56,975 bases of DNA from Candidatus Rhodoferax odensensis (GTDB lineage: Bacteria > Pseudomonadota > Gammaproteobacteria > Burkholderiales > Burkholderiaceae_C), in assembly GCA_016718405.1 (NCBI GenBank), contig JADKDJ010000041.1, positions 1-56,975 of the forward strand. The letters are read 5' to 3'. The notes under the pieces are model-generated. The model did no database searches. It had not been told where the DNA came from and was given only the letters and a program-made list of their open reading frames with translations. This document shows, piece after piece, positions 33,824-42,759 of this stretch. The position numbers and the translations under genes were made by a program. Each line of letters starts with the position of its first letter. Within the stretch, counting starts at the first letter, position 1.

Positions 33824-34921
33824 CTAAACCCTGAACAAACTGCGCTCGACGAACAGCGGGTTGCTCAGTTCGACCTTGATCGGCTCGGCGTGGTAGCGCT
33901 CAATGCGGTCCACCTCGTTCTTGGAGCCAAACACCAGGCCGATGCGCTGGTGCAGCGCTGTGGGTTGCACGCCCAGCATGGGCCTTTCGCCGGTGCTGGC
34001 GCGTCCACCGGCTTGCTCCATGATCAGGCCAATCGGGTTGGCTTCGTACAGCAGGCGCAGGCGACCGGGCTTGGCGGGGTCCTTGGTGTCGCGCGGGTAC
34101 ATGAAGACGCCACCACGCATCAGGATGCGGTGCGCCTCGGCCACCATGCTGGCAATCCAGCGCATGTTGAAGTCCTTGGCGCGCGGCCCGGTCTTGCCGG
34201 CCAGACATTCGTCCACATAACGCTTGACCGGCGTCTCCCAGAAACGGCTGTTGGAGGCGTTGATGGCAAATTCATGGGTGTCGGCCGGGATCTGCATCTT
34301 CGGGTGCGTCAGCATGAATTCACCCAGATTCGGGTCCAGCGTGAAACCATTGACACCATCACCCACGGTCAGCACCAGCATGGTGGTAGGGCCGTACAAG
34401 GCGTAACCAGCGGCCACCTGCTGCGCGCCAGCTTGCAGGAAGTCAGCCTCGATGACGTCGCGACCGGTGGCCTCCACATCGGCCGGGGCGCGCAGCACCG
34501 AGAAGATGCTGCCCACGGAGACGTTCACGTCGATGTTGCTGGAGCCGTCCAGCGGGTCGAACACCAGCAGGTATTTGCCGCGTGGATACTGCGCGCGAAT
34601 CTGGTACGGCAGGTCCATCTCTTCCGACGCCATGCCGGCCAGGTTGCCTGACCACTCGGTGCGCCGGATGAAGACCTCGTTGCTCAGCACATCCAGCGCT
34701 TTTTGCGTCTCACCCTGCACGTTGATGGTGCCGCCCTCGGTCGCTGCATGGTTGCCCATCACGCCGCCCAGCTCGCCGAAGGCAACCGCGCGGGCGATGC
34801 CCTTGCAAGCCAGCGCAACGTCCAGAATCAGGGCATTGAAGTCACCACTGGCACTGGGGAAGCGACGGCGTTCCTCAATCAGGAATTGAGTCAGGGTGGA
34901 CCGGTTGGTGCTCAGGGGCAT
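33824..34921 (-). CDS. cbbF: Fructose-1,6-bisphosphatase class I
   Basis: The product has 365 residues and hydrolyses fructose 1,6-bisphosphate (probably also sedoheptulose 1,7-bisphosphate) in the Calvin cycle. The N-terminus TLTQFLIEERR and SGDFNALILDVALACKGIA are typical of class I. The metal/substrate motif LLVFDPLDGSSNIDVNVSVG lies near residues 118-137. TTMLVLTVGDGVNGFTLD and RYVDECLAG follow, then GGVFMYPRDTKDPAKPGRLR near 270-290. It sits between cbbY and cbbP in the operon divergent from cbbR. Confidence 0.95.
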   Translation of the reverse strand: MPLSTNRSTLTQFLIEERRRFPSASGDFNALILDVALACKGIARAVAFGELGGVMGNHAATEGGTINVQGETQKALDVLSNEVFIRRTEWSGNLAGMASEEMDLPYQIRAQYPRGKYLLVFDPLDGSSNIDVNVSVGSIFSVLRAPADVEATGRDVIEADFLQAGAQQVAAGYALYGPTTMLVLTVGDGVNGFTLDPNLGEFMLTHPKMQIPADTHEFAINASNSRFWETPVKRYVDECLAGKTGPRAKDFNMRWIASMVAEAHRILMRGGVFMYPRDTKDPAKPGRLRLLYEANPIGLIMEQAGGRASTGERPMLGVQPTALHQRIGLVFGSKNEVDRIERYHAEPIKVELSNPLFVERSLFRV

Positions 34922-34954
34922 GGCAGTTCCTTGGGAAATGGGTGACGCGGGCAG

Positions 34955-35680
34955 TCAGTGCGCGGCAACCTGTCTCTGCGCGAGCCAGCGCCGCAACTGC
35001 GCCAGGTTCACCTGACTCAGGTCAGGCACCACCCGCAGCGCGGCCGAGAAATCATGGTGCGCGGTGTAGCGTGTGGGCGTGATCAGCGTGGCCAGGCCAG
35101 CGGCAGTGGCCGAGCGCAGGCCGTTGCTGGAATCCTCAAAGGCCAGGCATTGCCCTGGCGCCAGCTTGAGGGCCGCCAACATGTGCAGATAGACCTGGGG
35201 ATCGGGCTTCTTGATCGGTGCGGTGGAGGCGTCGCCGATTGCCGAAAAGTTCAGGCGCCAGTCCGGGCCGACCGCGCGGCGCAGCAAAGCTGCAATGTTG
35301 ACCGGTGAGGTGGTGGTGGCAATGGCCAGTTGCAGCCCATGGTGCATGGCCTCCTCCATCAGCGCGAGCACACCGGGGCGCAGAACCGACGGCTCCGTCG
35401 TTGACCGCGACTCGTATGCGGCGGCCTTGAGCGCGTGCAGGCGATTGACGGTGTCCGCCATGGCCATGGCGCCCAGCTCGCGCAACTCTGGCTGGGCGGT
35501 CTTCCAGTAGTGCACGATGCGCTCCTTGCCGCCCGAAATGTTCAGCAGCTCGGTGTACAGCGCCTCATCCCAGCGCCAGTCCAGACCGAGCTCGGCAAAG
35601 GCCTGATTGAACGCAGCAAGGTGCGCGGATTCGGTATCCGCCAGGGTGCCGTCAACATCAAAAAACAGGGCGCGCAACAT
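34955..35680 (-). CDS. cbbY: CbbY-type HAD phosphatase (xylulose-1,5-bisphosphate phosphatase)
   Basis: The product has 241 residues from the ATG at 35680; an in-frame start 36 bp upstream would add a tail unlike the family. HAD motif I is LFFDVDGTLADTESAHLAAF, motif II is IATTTSPVN, and the third motif is PIKKPDPQVYLHML with CLAFEDSSNGLRSATAAGL as motif IV. CbbY proteins remove xylulose 1,5-bisphosphate, a misfire product that inhibits RubisCO. It is the first gene of the minus-strand cbb operon, next to the cbbR regulatory region. Confidence 0.85.
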   Translation of the reverse strand: MLRALFFDVDGTLADTESAHLAAFNQAFAELGLDWRWDEALYTELLNISGGKERIVHYWKTAQPELRELGAMAMADTVNRLHALKAAAYESRSTTEPSVLRPGVLALMEEAMHHGLQLAIATTTSPVNIAALLRRAVGPDWRLNFSAIGDASTAPIKKPDPQVYLHMLAALKLAPGQCLAFEDSSNGLRSATAAGLATLITPTRYTAHHDFSAALRVVPDLSQVNLAQLRRWLAQRQVAAH

Positions 35681-35787
35681 GCCGGGTGTCCTTGCGGGAA
35701 GTCGGAAAGCAGCCACTCAAAGCAGTGATATGGGTTGACTTTATCCAGCACAATGCATCAACTCAAATCAAATTTGTTAAGCTACGC

Positions 35788-35803
35788 ATCAGTTTTTTCT
35801 GAT
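35788..35803. promoter_or_regulatory. Candidate CbbR site upstream of cbbR / cbbY
   Basis: ATCAG-TTTTTT-CTGAT is an inverted repeat in the AT-rich 141-bp cbbY-cbbR gap, ending 18 bp before the cbbR start codon. It is followed by TATT. A closely similar sequence lies in the cbbM promoter. LysR-type regulators bind such A/T-rich dyads near their own gene; binding here is inferred. Confidence 0.5.
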
Positions 35804-35821
35804 TATTAAGGTTTATCAAAC

Positions 35822-36733
35822 ATGCGCAACTACACCGTCAAGCAAATTCAGACCTTTGTCGAAGTGGCGCGCGAGAAATCCGTCTCAAAGGCCGCGGAGC
35901 GACTGTTTGTGACCCAACCCGCCGTCTCGATGCAGATCCGACAACTGGAGGATGCGTTCGGGCTGCCGTTGATCGAACCCATCGGCCGCAACATTCAGCT
36001 CACCGGAGCGGGTCAGGAGTTCCTGACGCATGCGATCGCCGCCATGGCACAGCTGAAGAACCTGGAGGCGCTGATGGCCGAGCACGTTGGCGTCAAGAAG
36101 GGGCGATTCGAATTGGCGGTGGTCAGCACCGCCAAGTACTTCGTACCCATGCTGCTGGTGCGTTTTGGCAAACTGCTACCGGGCATTGACGTGACGCTGC
36201 GCATCGACAACCGGGAAAACATTCTGGGCATGCTGTCGCGCAACGAAGTCGATCTGGTGATCATGGGGCGCGCGCCCAATACCTTGGACTGCGAAGCGAC
36301 GCCCTTTGCCACCAACCCGATGGGGATCGTGTGCGCCCCCGACCACCCCTTGTCGCGGCGCAAACGGGTTCAGTTCGAGATGCTCAAGGAATACGCATTC
36401 GTGGTGCGCGAGCGGGGCTCAGGCACGCGTGCTGCCATGGAGCGACTGTTTGGGCAGCATGAAATCCCCATGAAAGTGGTGATGGAGATGCCCAGCAATG
36501 AGACCATCAAGCAGGCCGTGATGGCGGGTATGGGCCTGAGCTTTCTGTCGCTGCGCACGGTGCGCCACGAGTTGGCCGCCGGCCACTTGGCCATGGTCGA
36601 CATCAACGGCATGCCACTGGTAGGCCACTGGTACGTGACGCACCTGACCCAGAAGAAGCTCTCGCCCGCCGCCAAGGCCTTCAAGGCATTCCTGATCGAG
36701 CAAGGCGGGCCACTCATAGACGCATGGGCGTAA
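35822..36733 (+). CDS. cbbR: CbbR, LysR-type regulator of Calvin cycle genes
   Basis: The product has 303 residues. The N-terminal winged helix-turn-helix is at about 5-65 (TFVEVAREKSVSKAAERLFV, TQPAVSMQIRQLEDAFGLPL). The effector domain begins near 90 (GRFELAVVSTAKYFVPMLLV) and includes RIDNRENILGMLSRNEVDLV and MGRAPNTLDCEATPFATNPM, which match CbbR proteins. It is divergent from cbbYFPT and sits directly upstream of cbbM in the same direction, 153 bp away. It should activate both units in response to metabolites such as RuBP or NADPH, as known for the family. Confidence 0.9.
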   Translation: MRNYTVKQIQTFVEVAREKSVSKAAERLFVTQPAVSMQIRQLEDAFGLPLIEPIGRNIQLTGAGQEFLTHAIAAMAQLKNLEALMAEHVGVKKGRFELAVVSTAKYFVPMLLVRFGKLLPGIDVTLRIDNRENILGMLSRNEVDLVIMGRAPNTLDCEATPFATNPMGIVCAPDHPLSRRKRVQFEMLKEYAFVVRERGSGTRAAMERLFGQHEIPMKVVMEMPSNETIKQAVMAGMGLSFLSLRTVRHELAAGHLAMVDINGMPLVGHWYVTHLTQKKLSPAAKAFKAFLIEQGGPLIDAWA

Positions 36734-36745
36734 CAGACTCTATTT

Positions 36746-36758
36746 ATCAGTTTTTGAT
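36746..36758. promoter_or_regulatory. Candidate CbbR site in the cbbM promoter
   Basis: ATCA-GTTTT-TGAT followed by TATT closely repeats the site upstream of cbbR. It lies about 130 bp upstream of cbbM in an AT-rich stretch with possible promoter boxes (TTGAAT/TTACTTATG region at about 36778-36795). It is a plausible activator site. Confidence 0.5.
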
Positions 36759-36886
36759 TATTTGTTTAACACAAAAATTGAATATTACTTATGAACAGTT
36801 CTTTCTACAGTTTGGCTCACCACCCGACCGGCTGACCAAGAACGAGTTGCCTGGCGGGTCTCTGTTCAACCCAAGGAGAAACCGTC

Positions 36887-38266
36887 ATGGACCAGTCCAA
36901 CCGTTATACCGACTTGAGCCTCAAGGAGGCCGACCTCATCAAGAACGGCCAGCACATTCTGGTGGCCTACACCATGGAGCCAAAGTCCGGCCAAGGCTAT
37001 TTGCAGGCGGCGGCGCACTTCGCCGCCGAGTCGTCCACCGGCACCAACGTCGAAGTGTCAACCACCGATGACTTCACGCGCGGCGTCGATGCGCTGGTGT
37101 ACTACATCGACGAAACCACGCAGGACATGCGCATCGCCTATCCGCTGGATCTGTTCGACCGCAACGTCACCGATGGCCGGTTCATGATGGTGTCTTTCCT
37201 GACACTGGTGATTGGCAACAACCAGGGCATGGGCGACATCAGCCACGCCAAGATGATCGACTTTTACATGCCCGAGCGCGCGATCCAGATGTTTGACGGA
37301 CCATCCAAAGACATCTCCGACCTGTGGCGCATCCTGGGTCGCCCCGTCAAAGACGGCGGCTACATCGCCGGCACCATCATCAAGCCCAAGCTGGGTTTGC
37401 GCCCGGAACCCTTTGCCCAGGCGGCCTACCAGTTCTGGCTGGGTGGCGACTTCATCAAGAACGATGAGCCGCAAGGCAACCAGGTGTTTGCCCCGATCAA
37501 AAAGGTGATGCCGCTGCTGTATGACTCGCTCAAACGTGCGCAGGACGTGACCGGCCAGCCCAAGCTGTTCTCTATGAACATCTCCGCCGACGATCACTAC
37601 GAAATGCTGGCACGCGCCGACTATGCGTTGGAGGTTTTTGGACCGGACGCCGACAAACTCGCTTTCCTGGTGGATGGCTTCGTTGGTGGCCCGGGCATGG
37701 TCACCACGGCGCGTCGCCAGTACCCCAATCAGTACTTGCACTACCATCGCGCGGGCCACGGCATGATCACCAGCCCTTCAGCCAAGCGCGGCTACACCGC
37801 CTTCGTGCTGGCCAAAATAGCGCGCCTGCAGGGGGCATCCGGCATCCACGTCGGCACCATGGGCTACGGCAAGATGGAAGGCGAGCAGTCGGACAAGACC
37901 ATCGCCTACATGATCGAGCGCGACGAGTGCCAGGGCCCCATCTACTTCCAGAAGTGGTACGGCATGAAGCCCACCACACCGATCATCTCGGGTGGCATGA
38001 ACGCACTGCGTCTACCCGGCTTCTTCCAGAACCTGGGGCACGGCAACGTGATCAATACTGCCGGTGGCGGCGCCTACGGCCACATCGACAGCCCGGCCGC
38101 TGGCGCCATTTCGCTGCGCCAATCCTATGAGTGCTGGAAGTCGGGTGCCGACCCGATCCAGTTTGCAAAAGAGCACCGCGAGTTTGCACGTGCCTTCGTG
38201 TCCTTCCCGGGCGACGCCGACACGCTGTATCCAGGATGGCGGGAGAAGCTGGGCATGCATGGGTAA
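36887..38266 (+). CDS. cbbM: RubisCO form II large subunit
   Basis: The product has 459 residues and catalyses carboxylation of RuBP. It is form II, so it needs no small subunit. K166 (TIIKPKLGLRPE) is the catalytic base. The carbamylated K191 and Mg ligands D193 and E194 are in GGDFIKNDEPQGNQ; the numbering matches the Rhodospirillum rubrum enzyme. GGMNALRLPGFFQNLGHGNV and GGGAYGHIDSPAAGA near 369-404 form the C-terminal phosphate-binding loops. An AAGGAG site precedes the ATG at 36887. No cbbQ or cbbO activase genes follow; a tRNA gene is next. Confidence 0.97.
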   Translation: MDQSNRYTDLSLKEADLIKNGQHILVAYTMEPKSGQGYLQAAAHFAAESSTGTNVEVSTTDDFTRGVDALVYYIDETTQDMRIAYPLDLFDRNVTDGRFMMVSFLTLVIGNNQGMGDISHAKMIDFYMPERAIQMFDGPSKDISDLWRILGRPVKDGGYIAGTIIKPKLGLRPEPFAQAAYQFWLGGDFIKNDEPQGNQVFAPIKKVMPLLYDSLKRAQDVTGQPKLFSMNISADDHYEMLARADYALEVFGPDADKLAFLVDGFVGGPGMVTTARRQYPNQYLHYHRAGHGMITSPSAKRGYTAFVLAKIARLQGASGIHVGTMGYGKMEGEQSDKTIAYMIERDECQGPIYFQKWYGMKPTTPIISGGMNALRLPGFFQNLGHGNVINTAGGGAYGHIDSPAAGAISLRQSYECWKSGADPIQFAKEHREFARAFVSFPGDADTLYPGWREKLGMHG

Positions 38267-38541
38267 AGCCTTCGCACAAGCGTCGCACCCGCGCCTTGGC
38301 AACACGCGTTGCGCAGCATCGCCCAGCACTTACGCGCCTGGCGACGACCCTAGCCCGCACAGGGTAGTGAAAGGATCGACAGCGCTGGCCTTGCGTTTTC
38401 TGATCCCTTTGTGTGGTCCATTGAAGGGGACACTGCCGCTTTGGGCTCGCAAGCGCGGCGCAGCCCGTGCCAGCATGTAAACTACGGGCCTTGCGCAGCG
38501 CGTCCAACACCAGGACAGCCCGATCATTGCTGCGCATACAC

Positions 38542-38615
38542 GCGGGTGTAGTTCAATGGTAGAACGGCAGCTTCCCAAGCTTCATACGAGGGTTCGATTC
38601 CCTTCACCCGCTCCA
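38542..38615 (+). tRNA. tRNA-Gly (anticodon CCC)
   Basis: This is a 74-nt cloverleaf with encoded CCA. The acceptor stem is GCGGGTG/CACCCGC, the D-arm is GTTC-AATGGTA-GAAC, the T-arm is GAGGG-TTCGATT-CCCTT, and the anticodon CCC is at 38574-38576. The anticodon stem GCAGC/GCTTC has one C-U mismatch (38568 with 38582); the expected base at 38582 is G. This could be a sequencing error or a tolerated mismatch. Confidence 0.9.
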
Positions 38616-38708
38616 AATACCGTCGTCGATGATGCCCGGTGGCGGCGCACTCAACCCCACGCTTGTTGCCCGTCCCCCAGCCGGGGCGCCCACTCTTGGA
38701 GAAAATAA

Positions 38709-39317
38709 TTGCAGCTCGTTTGTCTTGACCTCGAAGGCGTTCTGGTTCCAGAAATCTGGATCGAATTCTCCAAACGCACCGGCATCCCGGCGCTGGCCCG
38801 CACCACACGCGACGAGCCCGATTACGACAAGCTGATGAAGTACCGGCTGGACCTGCTCAAGACGCACAAGCTGGGCCTGCCTGACATTCAGAAAGTGATT
38901 GCCGAAATGGGGCCGATGGCGGGCGCCAAAGACTTTCTGGACGCGCTGCGGCGCGACTACCAGGTGATCATCCTGTCCGACACCTTTTATGAATTCGCCA
39001 TGCCCCTGATGGCGCAACTGGGCATGCCGGCATTGTTCTGCAACAAGCTCGGAGCCGATTCGGCGGGCTTTCTAGTCAATTACCACCTGCGCATGCCCAA
39101 CCAGAAGAAAGAAGCCGTGCAGCGCTTCAAGGAGCTGCAGTTCAAGGTCATGGCTGCGGGGGATTCCTACAACGACACGGCGATGTTGGCCGAGGCGCAC
39201 GCGGGCATTCTGTTTCACCCGCCGCAAAACGTGATCGACGAGTTCCCGCAGTTCCCGGTGACCATGAACTACACCGAGCTGCGTGCCGAAATCGACAAAG
39301 CGTCGAGCCGCATCTGA
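38709..39317 (+). CDS. thrH: ThrH: phosphoserine phosphatase / homoserine phosphotransferase
   Basis: The product has 202 residues from a TTG start at 38709 (LQLVCLDLEGVLVPEIWIEF). HAD motif I is DLEGVLVPE, in which the second Asp is replaced by Glu as in ThrH. Motif II is IILSDTFYEF. Motif III/IV is QKKEAVQRFKELQFKVMAAG followed by DSYNDTAML. ThrH from Pseudomonas dephosphorylates phosphoserine and can transfer the phosphate to homoserine. It heads a same-strand run with nucleoside salvage genes but is metabolically unrelated to them. Confidence 0.9.
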   Translation: MQLVCLDLEGVLVPEIWIEFSKRTGIPALARTTRDEPDYDKLMKYRLDLLKTHKLGLPDIQKVIAEMGPMAGAKDFLDALRRDYQVIILSDTFYEFAMPLMAQLGMPALFCNKLGADSAGFLVNYHLRMPNQKKEAVQRFKELQFKVMAAGDSYNDTAMLAEAHAGILFHPPQNVIDEFPQFPVTMNYTELRAEIDKASSRI

Positions 39318-39356
39318 GCCCACCCTCACGCCCCCCTCACGCCACACCGGAGCACC

Positions 39357-39782
39357 ATGAACGCGCCCGCCCTGACTGACTCGCAACAAGCCGCGCTGCT
39401 GCAAGCCGCCCGGGCCGCGCGCCTGAAGGCCTACGCGCCCTACTCCAGGTTTTTGGTCGGCGCGGCGGTGCTGGACGAGCAAGGGCGCATTCATGCCGGC
39501 TGCAATGTCGAGAACGCCGCCTACCCGGAGGGCGTCTGCGCCGAGGCCAGTGCCCTCAGCGCCATGGTGCTGGCCGGAAGCACGCAGGCCCGCGCCGTGC
39601 TGGTGGTGGGCACCGGCGGCGCCTGGATCACACCTTGCGGCGGCTGCCGCCAGAAGCTGCGTGAGTTCTGCGGACCCGACACACCGGTTTTGACAGCCAA
39701 CCTTGAGGCCATGGGCCCGCGCCACACGCTGGCGCAACTGCTGCCCGAGAGCTTCGGGCCCGATCATCTGCACCCACAATGA
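39357..39782 (+). CDS. cdd: Cytidine deaminase
   Basis: The product has 141 residues and belongs to the small tetrameric CDA type. It deaminates cytidine and deoxycytidine to uridine forms. YSRFLVGAAVLDEQGRIHAG is near 27-46. The zinc site is C in GCNVENAAYPEGVCAEASAL (CAE, catalytic Glu) and two Cys in PCGGCRQKLREF. The stop overlaps the next start (ATGA), so translation is coupled to the purine nucleoside phosphorylase. Confidence 0.93.
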   Translation: MNAPALTDSQQAALLQAARAARLKAYAPYSRFLVGAAVLDEQGRIHAGCNVENAAYPEGVCAEASALSAMVLAGSTQARAVLVVGTGGAWITPCGGCRQKLREFCGPDTPVLTANLEAMGPRHTLAQLLPESFGPDHLHPQ

Positions 39783-40609
39783 GCCACTACGCTGCTGCGC
39801 TGGAGTTGATTCGCTCGCGTGCACCGCAGGCACGCCCTGGTGTGGCGGTGGTGCTGGGCTCGGGCTGGGGTGCGCTGACGGCGCATGTGCAGGCGGCCAT
39901 TCGTATTCCCTATGCCGAGTTGCCCGGTTTCCCGCAGGCAACCGTGGCCGGGCACAGCGGTGAGTTGTGGCTGGGCCACATTGGCGCCACCCAGGTGGCA
40001 GTGATGAGTGGCCGCAAGCATGGGTATGAAACCGGTGAAGTCGATGGCATGAAGGTGCCGCTGCGCGCCCTGCAGGCGCTGGGTTGCCAGGTGCTGGTGC
40101 AGACCAACGCGGCGGGCAGCCTTAAGCCTGGCTTGCCGCCAGGCAGCTTGATGGCGCTATCGGATCACCTCAACCTGCCGCAACGCTCGCCGCTGGTGGG
40201 TGAGACCGGGTCGGAGCGTTTTGTCGGCATGGCAGACGCCTACGACCCCACCCTGCGCGCGCTGGCCCAGACCGTGGCCAGTCGCAGTGGCCTGACCCTG
40301 CATGAAGGCGTTTACGCGTGGTTTCTGGGCCCGCAATTCGAGACCCCGGCCGAGATCCGCATGGCCGCCCTGCTGGGCGCGGATGCGGTGGGCATGAGCA
40401 CCGTGCCCGAGACCATCCTGGCGCGCCACGCCAATCTGCGCGTGCTGGCCTTGTCGCTGATCACCAATATGGCTGCCGGGCTCAGTGCGGAGCAGCTCAG
40501 CCATGCCCATACCCTGGCCCAGGCCGAGGCCGCCAGCAGCACCGCCAGCGGCCTGCTGGCGCGCATCATCGCGGCGCTGGATGTCTCCAGCGCCACAGTG
40601 GCCCCCTGA
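39779..40609 (+). CDS. Purine-nucleoside phosphorylase (trimeric type)
   Basis: The product has 276 residues and splits purine (deoxy)nucleosides with phosphate. It belongs to the trimeric PNP family: VVLGSGWGALTAHV near 23-36, GHSGELWLGHIG near 56-67, the motif QTNAAGSLKPGLPPGSLM near 102-119, GPQFETPAEIRMAALLGADA near 180-199 with the key Glu, and VGMSTVPETILARH. It is the second gene of a cdd-pnp-deoC-deoA operon. PunA or XapA would both be possible names. Confidence 0.9.
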   Translation: MSHYAAALELIRSRAPQARPGVAVVLGSGWGALTAHVQAAIRIPYAELPGFPQATVAGHSGELWLGHIGATQVAVMSGRKHGYETGEVDGMKVPLRALQALGCQVLVQTNAAGSLKPGLPPGSLMALSDHLNLPQRSPLVGETGSERFVGMADAYDPTLRALAQTVASRSGLTLHEGVYAWFLGPQFETPAEIRMAALLGADAVGMSTVPETILARHANLRVLALSLITNMAAGLSAEQLSHAHTLAQAEAASSTASGLLARIIAALDVSSATVAP

Positions 40610-40627
40610 TTGCCCTCCACGCCCTCG

Positions 40628-41431
40628 ATGCTCGCCACTTCCCCCGCTATCGACTGGCTGCAAGACCCGGTTGCCAGCGCCCGCCTGGCCTTGGCCTGCC
40701 TGGACCTGACCAGCCTGAACGACACCGACACCGAGGCCGACATTGCCCGCTTGTGCGAGCGGGCCCAGAGCCGCTTCGGGCCAGCCGCCGCGGTGTGTGT
40801 CTGGCCGCGCCTGGCCGCCTTTGCCCGGCGCCAGTTGCCGGCCCACTTGGCGGTGGCGGCGGTGGCCAATTTCCCGGATGGCAGCACCGATGTGCAGCGT
40901 GCGATGCGCGACACCGGCACGATTGTCGACAGCGGCGCGCAAGAAGTCGACGTGGTGTTGCCCTACGCTGCGCTGCGCCAGGGCGACGTGGCCAGCGTGT
41001 CCGCACTGCTGGACGCGGTGCGCAGGGCCTGCCCGGCGCTGCGCTTGAAGGTCATCCTGGAAACGGGTGAGCTGCAGGACGAACGCCTGATCTTGCAAGC
41101 CTGCCGCCTGGCGCTCGACGCTGGCGCCGACTTCCTTAAAACCAGCACCGGCAAGACGCCGGTCAGCGCCACGCCCCAGGCGGCGCACTTGTTGCTGGAC
41201 GCCATTCGCTCGGACAGCCATGCTGCCGACCGGGTGGGCTTCAAACCCTCGGGCGGCATTCGCACGGTGGCAGACGCTGCCAGCTACATGGCCCTGTGCG
41301 AGGAGTTTCTGGGCACGGCGAGCCTGACGCCCGCGCGTTTTCGCATCGGGGCGAGCAGCATCCTGAGCGACATCGAGGCCATCCTCGGTGGCACGGCGCC
41401 GCTTGTGGCCGCACCGGCCGGCACTTACTGA
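40628..41431 (+). CDS. deoC: Deoxyribose-phosphate aldolase
   Basis: The product has 267 residues from the ATG at 40628; a TTG at 40610 is an alternative. It cleaves deoxyribose 5-phosphate to glyceraldehyde 3-phosphate and acetaldehyde. VANFPDGSTDVQRA is near residue 80, and EVDVVLPYAAL is near 104. KVILETGEL has the accessory Lys, FLKTSTGKT near 166-174 has the Schiff-base Lys, and GFKPSGGIRT near 198-207 is the phosphate loop. It is co-directional and closely spaced with deoA. Confidence 0.93.
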   Translation: MLATSPAIDWLQDPVASARLALACLDLTSLNDTDTEADIARLCERAQSRFGPAAAVCVWPRLAAFARRQLPAHLAVAAVANFPDGSTDVQRAMRDTGTIVDSGAQEVDVVLPYAALRQGDVASVSALLDAVRRACPALRLKVILETGELQDERLILQACRLALDAGADFLKTSTGKTPVSATPQAAHLLLDAIRSDSHAADRVGFKPSGGIRTVADAASYMALCEEFLGTASLTPARFRIGASSILSDIEAILGGTAPLVAAPAGTY

Positions 41432-41439
41432 GCAGACCC

Positions 41440-42758
41440 ATGCTGGCGCAGGAGATCATTCGCTGCAAGCGCGATGGCCTGGGCCTGCGACGCGCGCAGA
41501 TTGACGCCTTCGTGGCGGGTCTGGTGGACGGTAGCTGGAGCGAGGGCCAGGCCGCCGCCATGGCCATGGCCATGTTTCTGCAGGGCATGAGCGATGCCGA
41601 GACGATTGACCTGACGCAGGCCATGACACGCTCGGGCACCGTCATGGACTGGGCCAGCGCCAACCTGGGCGGCCCGATTCTGGACAAACACTCCACCGGT
41701 GGCGTGGGAGACAAGGTCAGCCTGATGCTGGCGCCGATCGTGGCGGCCTGCGGCGGCTTTGTGCCCATGATTTCCGGGCGCGGCCTGGGCCATACCGGCG
41801 GCACGCTTGACAAGTTCGACAGCATCCCCGGTTACCAGACCGCGCCTGACACGCAGCGCCTGCGCCAGGCGCTGCGCGACGCGGGCTGCGCCATCATCGG
41901 CCAGACCACGGAGCTGGCGCCGGCTGACCGCCGCCTGTACGCCATTCGCGACGTCACCGCCACGGTGGAGTCGATTGCGCTGATCACCGCCAGCATTCTG
42001 TCCAAAAACTGGCCGCCGGGCTGCAGGGGCTCGTGATGGACGTGAAGACCGGCAACGGCGCGTTTGCGGCCGCGCGCAGCATGGCCCTGCAGTTGGCGCA
42101 GTCGCTGGTAAAGGTGGCCAACGGCGCCGGGCTCCCCACCCGCGCCTGGATCACCGACATGAACCAGGTACTGGGCGACGCCTGTGGCAACGCGGTCGAG
42201 GTAAGCGAGGCGGTGACCTTTCTGCAAGGTGTGCGGCGCGAGCCCAGGCTGCTGGAAGTCACGCGCACACTGAGCGCCGAGCTGCTGCTGATCGGCGGCC
42301 TGGCGGGCGACACGGCGCAGGCGCTGCAGCGCGTGGACGCGGCACTGGACAGCGGCGCTGCGCTGGAGCGTTTTGCCCGCATGGTGGCCGCGCTGGGCGG
42401 CCCGAGCGACTTTGCCGAGCGCACCGCGCACTACCTGCCCAGCGCTCCTACGCAAATGCCGGTACTCGCGCCACGGGCTGGCTGGGTCGGCACGATGGCC
42501 ACGCGCGACATCGGGCTGCTGGTTATCGAACTCGGTGGCGGCCGGCGCCAGGCCAGCGACCGGGTGGACCCACGCGTGGGCTTGACGCAACTGGTGCACA
42601 TCGGGCAGCGCGTTGAGCTTGGCCAGGTGCTGGCGCTGGTGCACGCGGCCGATGACAGCGCCGCACAACAGGCTGGCGCGCGCCTGCAGTCCCTGATTGG
42701 CATCTGCGACAACGCACCACCGGCAGCGCCGCTGCTGATTCAGCGCCTGGGAGGCTGA
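41440..42758 (+). CDS. deoA: Thymidine phosphorylase, one-base frameshift near 42008
   Basis: The protein would have about 439 residues; it cleaves thymidine to thymine and deoxyribose 1-phosphate. MLAQEIIRCKRDGLGL starts the helical domain. DKHSTGGVGDKVSLMLAPIV near 86-105 is the phosphate-binding signature, and SGRGLGHTGGTLDKFDSIPG follows. The frame is lost at TCCAAAAACTGG (42001-42012), where TCC AAA AAA CTG is expected, one A short of a run of six. Restoring it gives SILSKKLAAGLQGLVMDVKT, and the remaining sequence to 42758 is continuous. The homopolymer context points to sequencing error. The last gene of the salvage operon. Confidence 0.88.
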
Positions 42759-42759
42759 C

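Noticed and set aside
32888..34651. Open frame of 587 codons on the plus strand across cbbP and cbbF
   Set aside because: It spans two confirmed genes and their gap on the other strand, without a recognisable domain.
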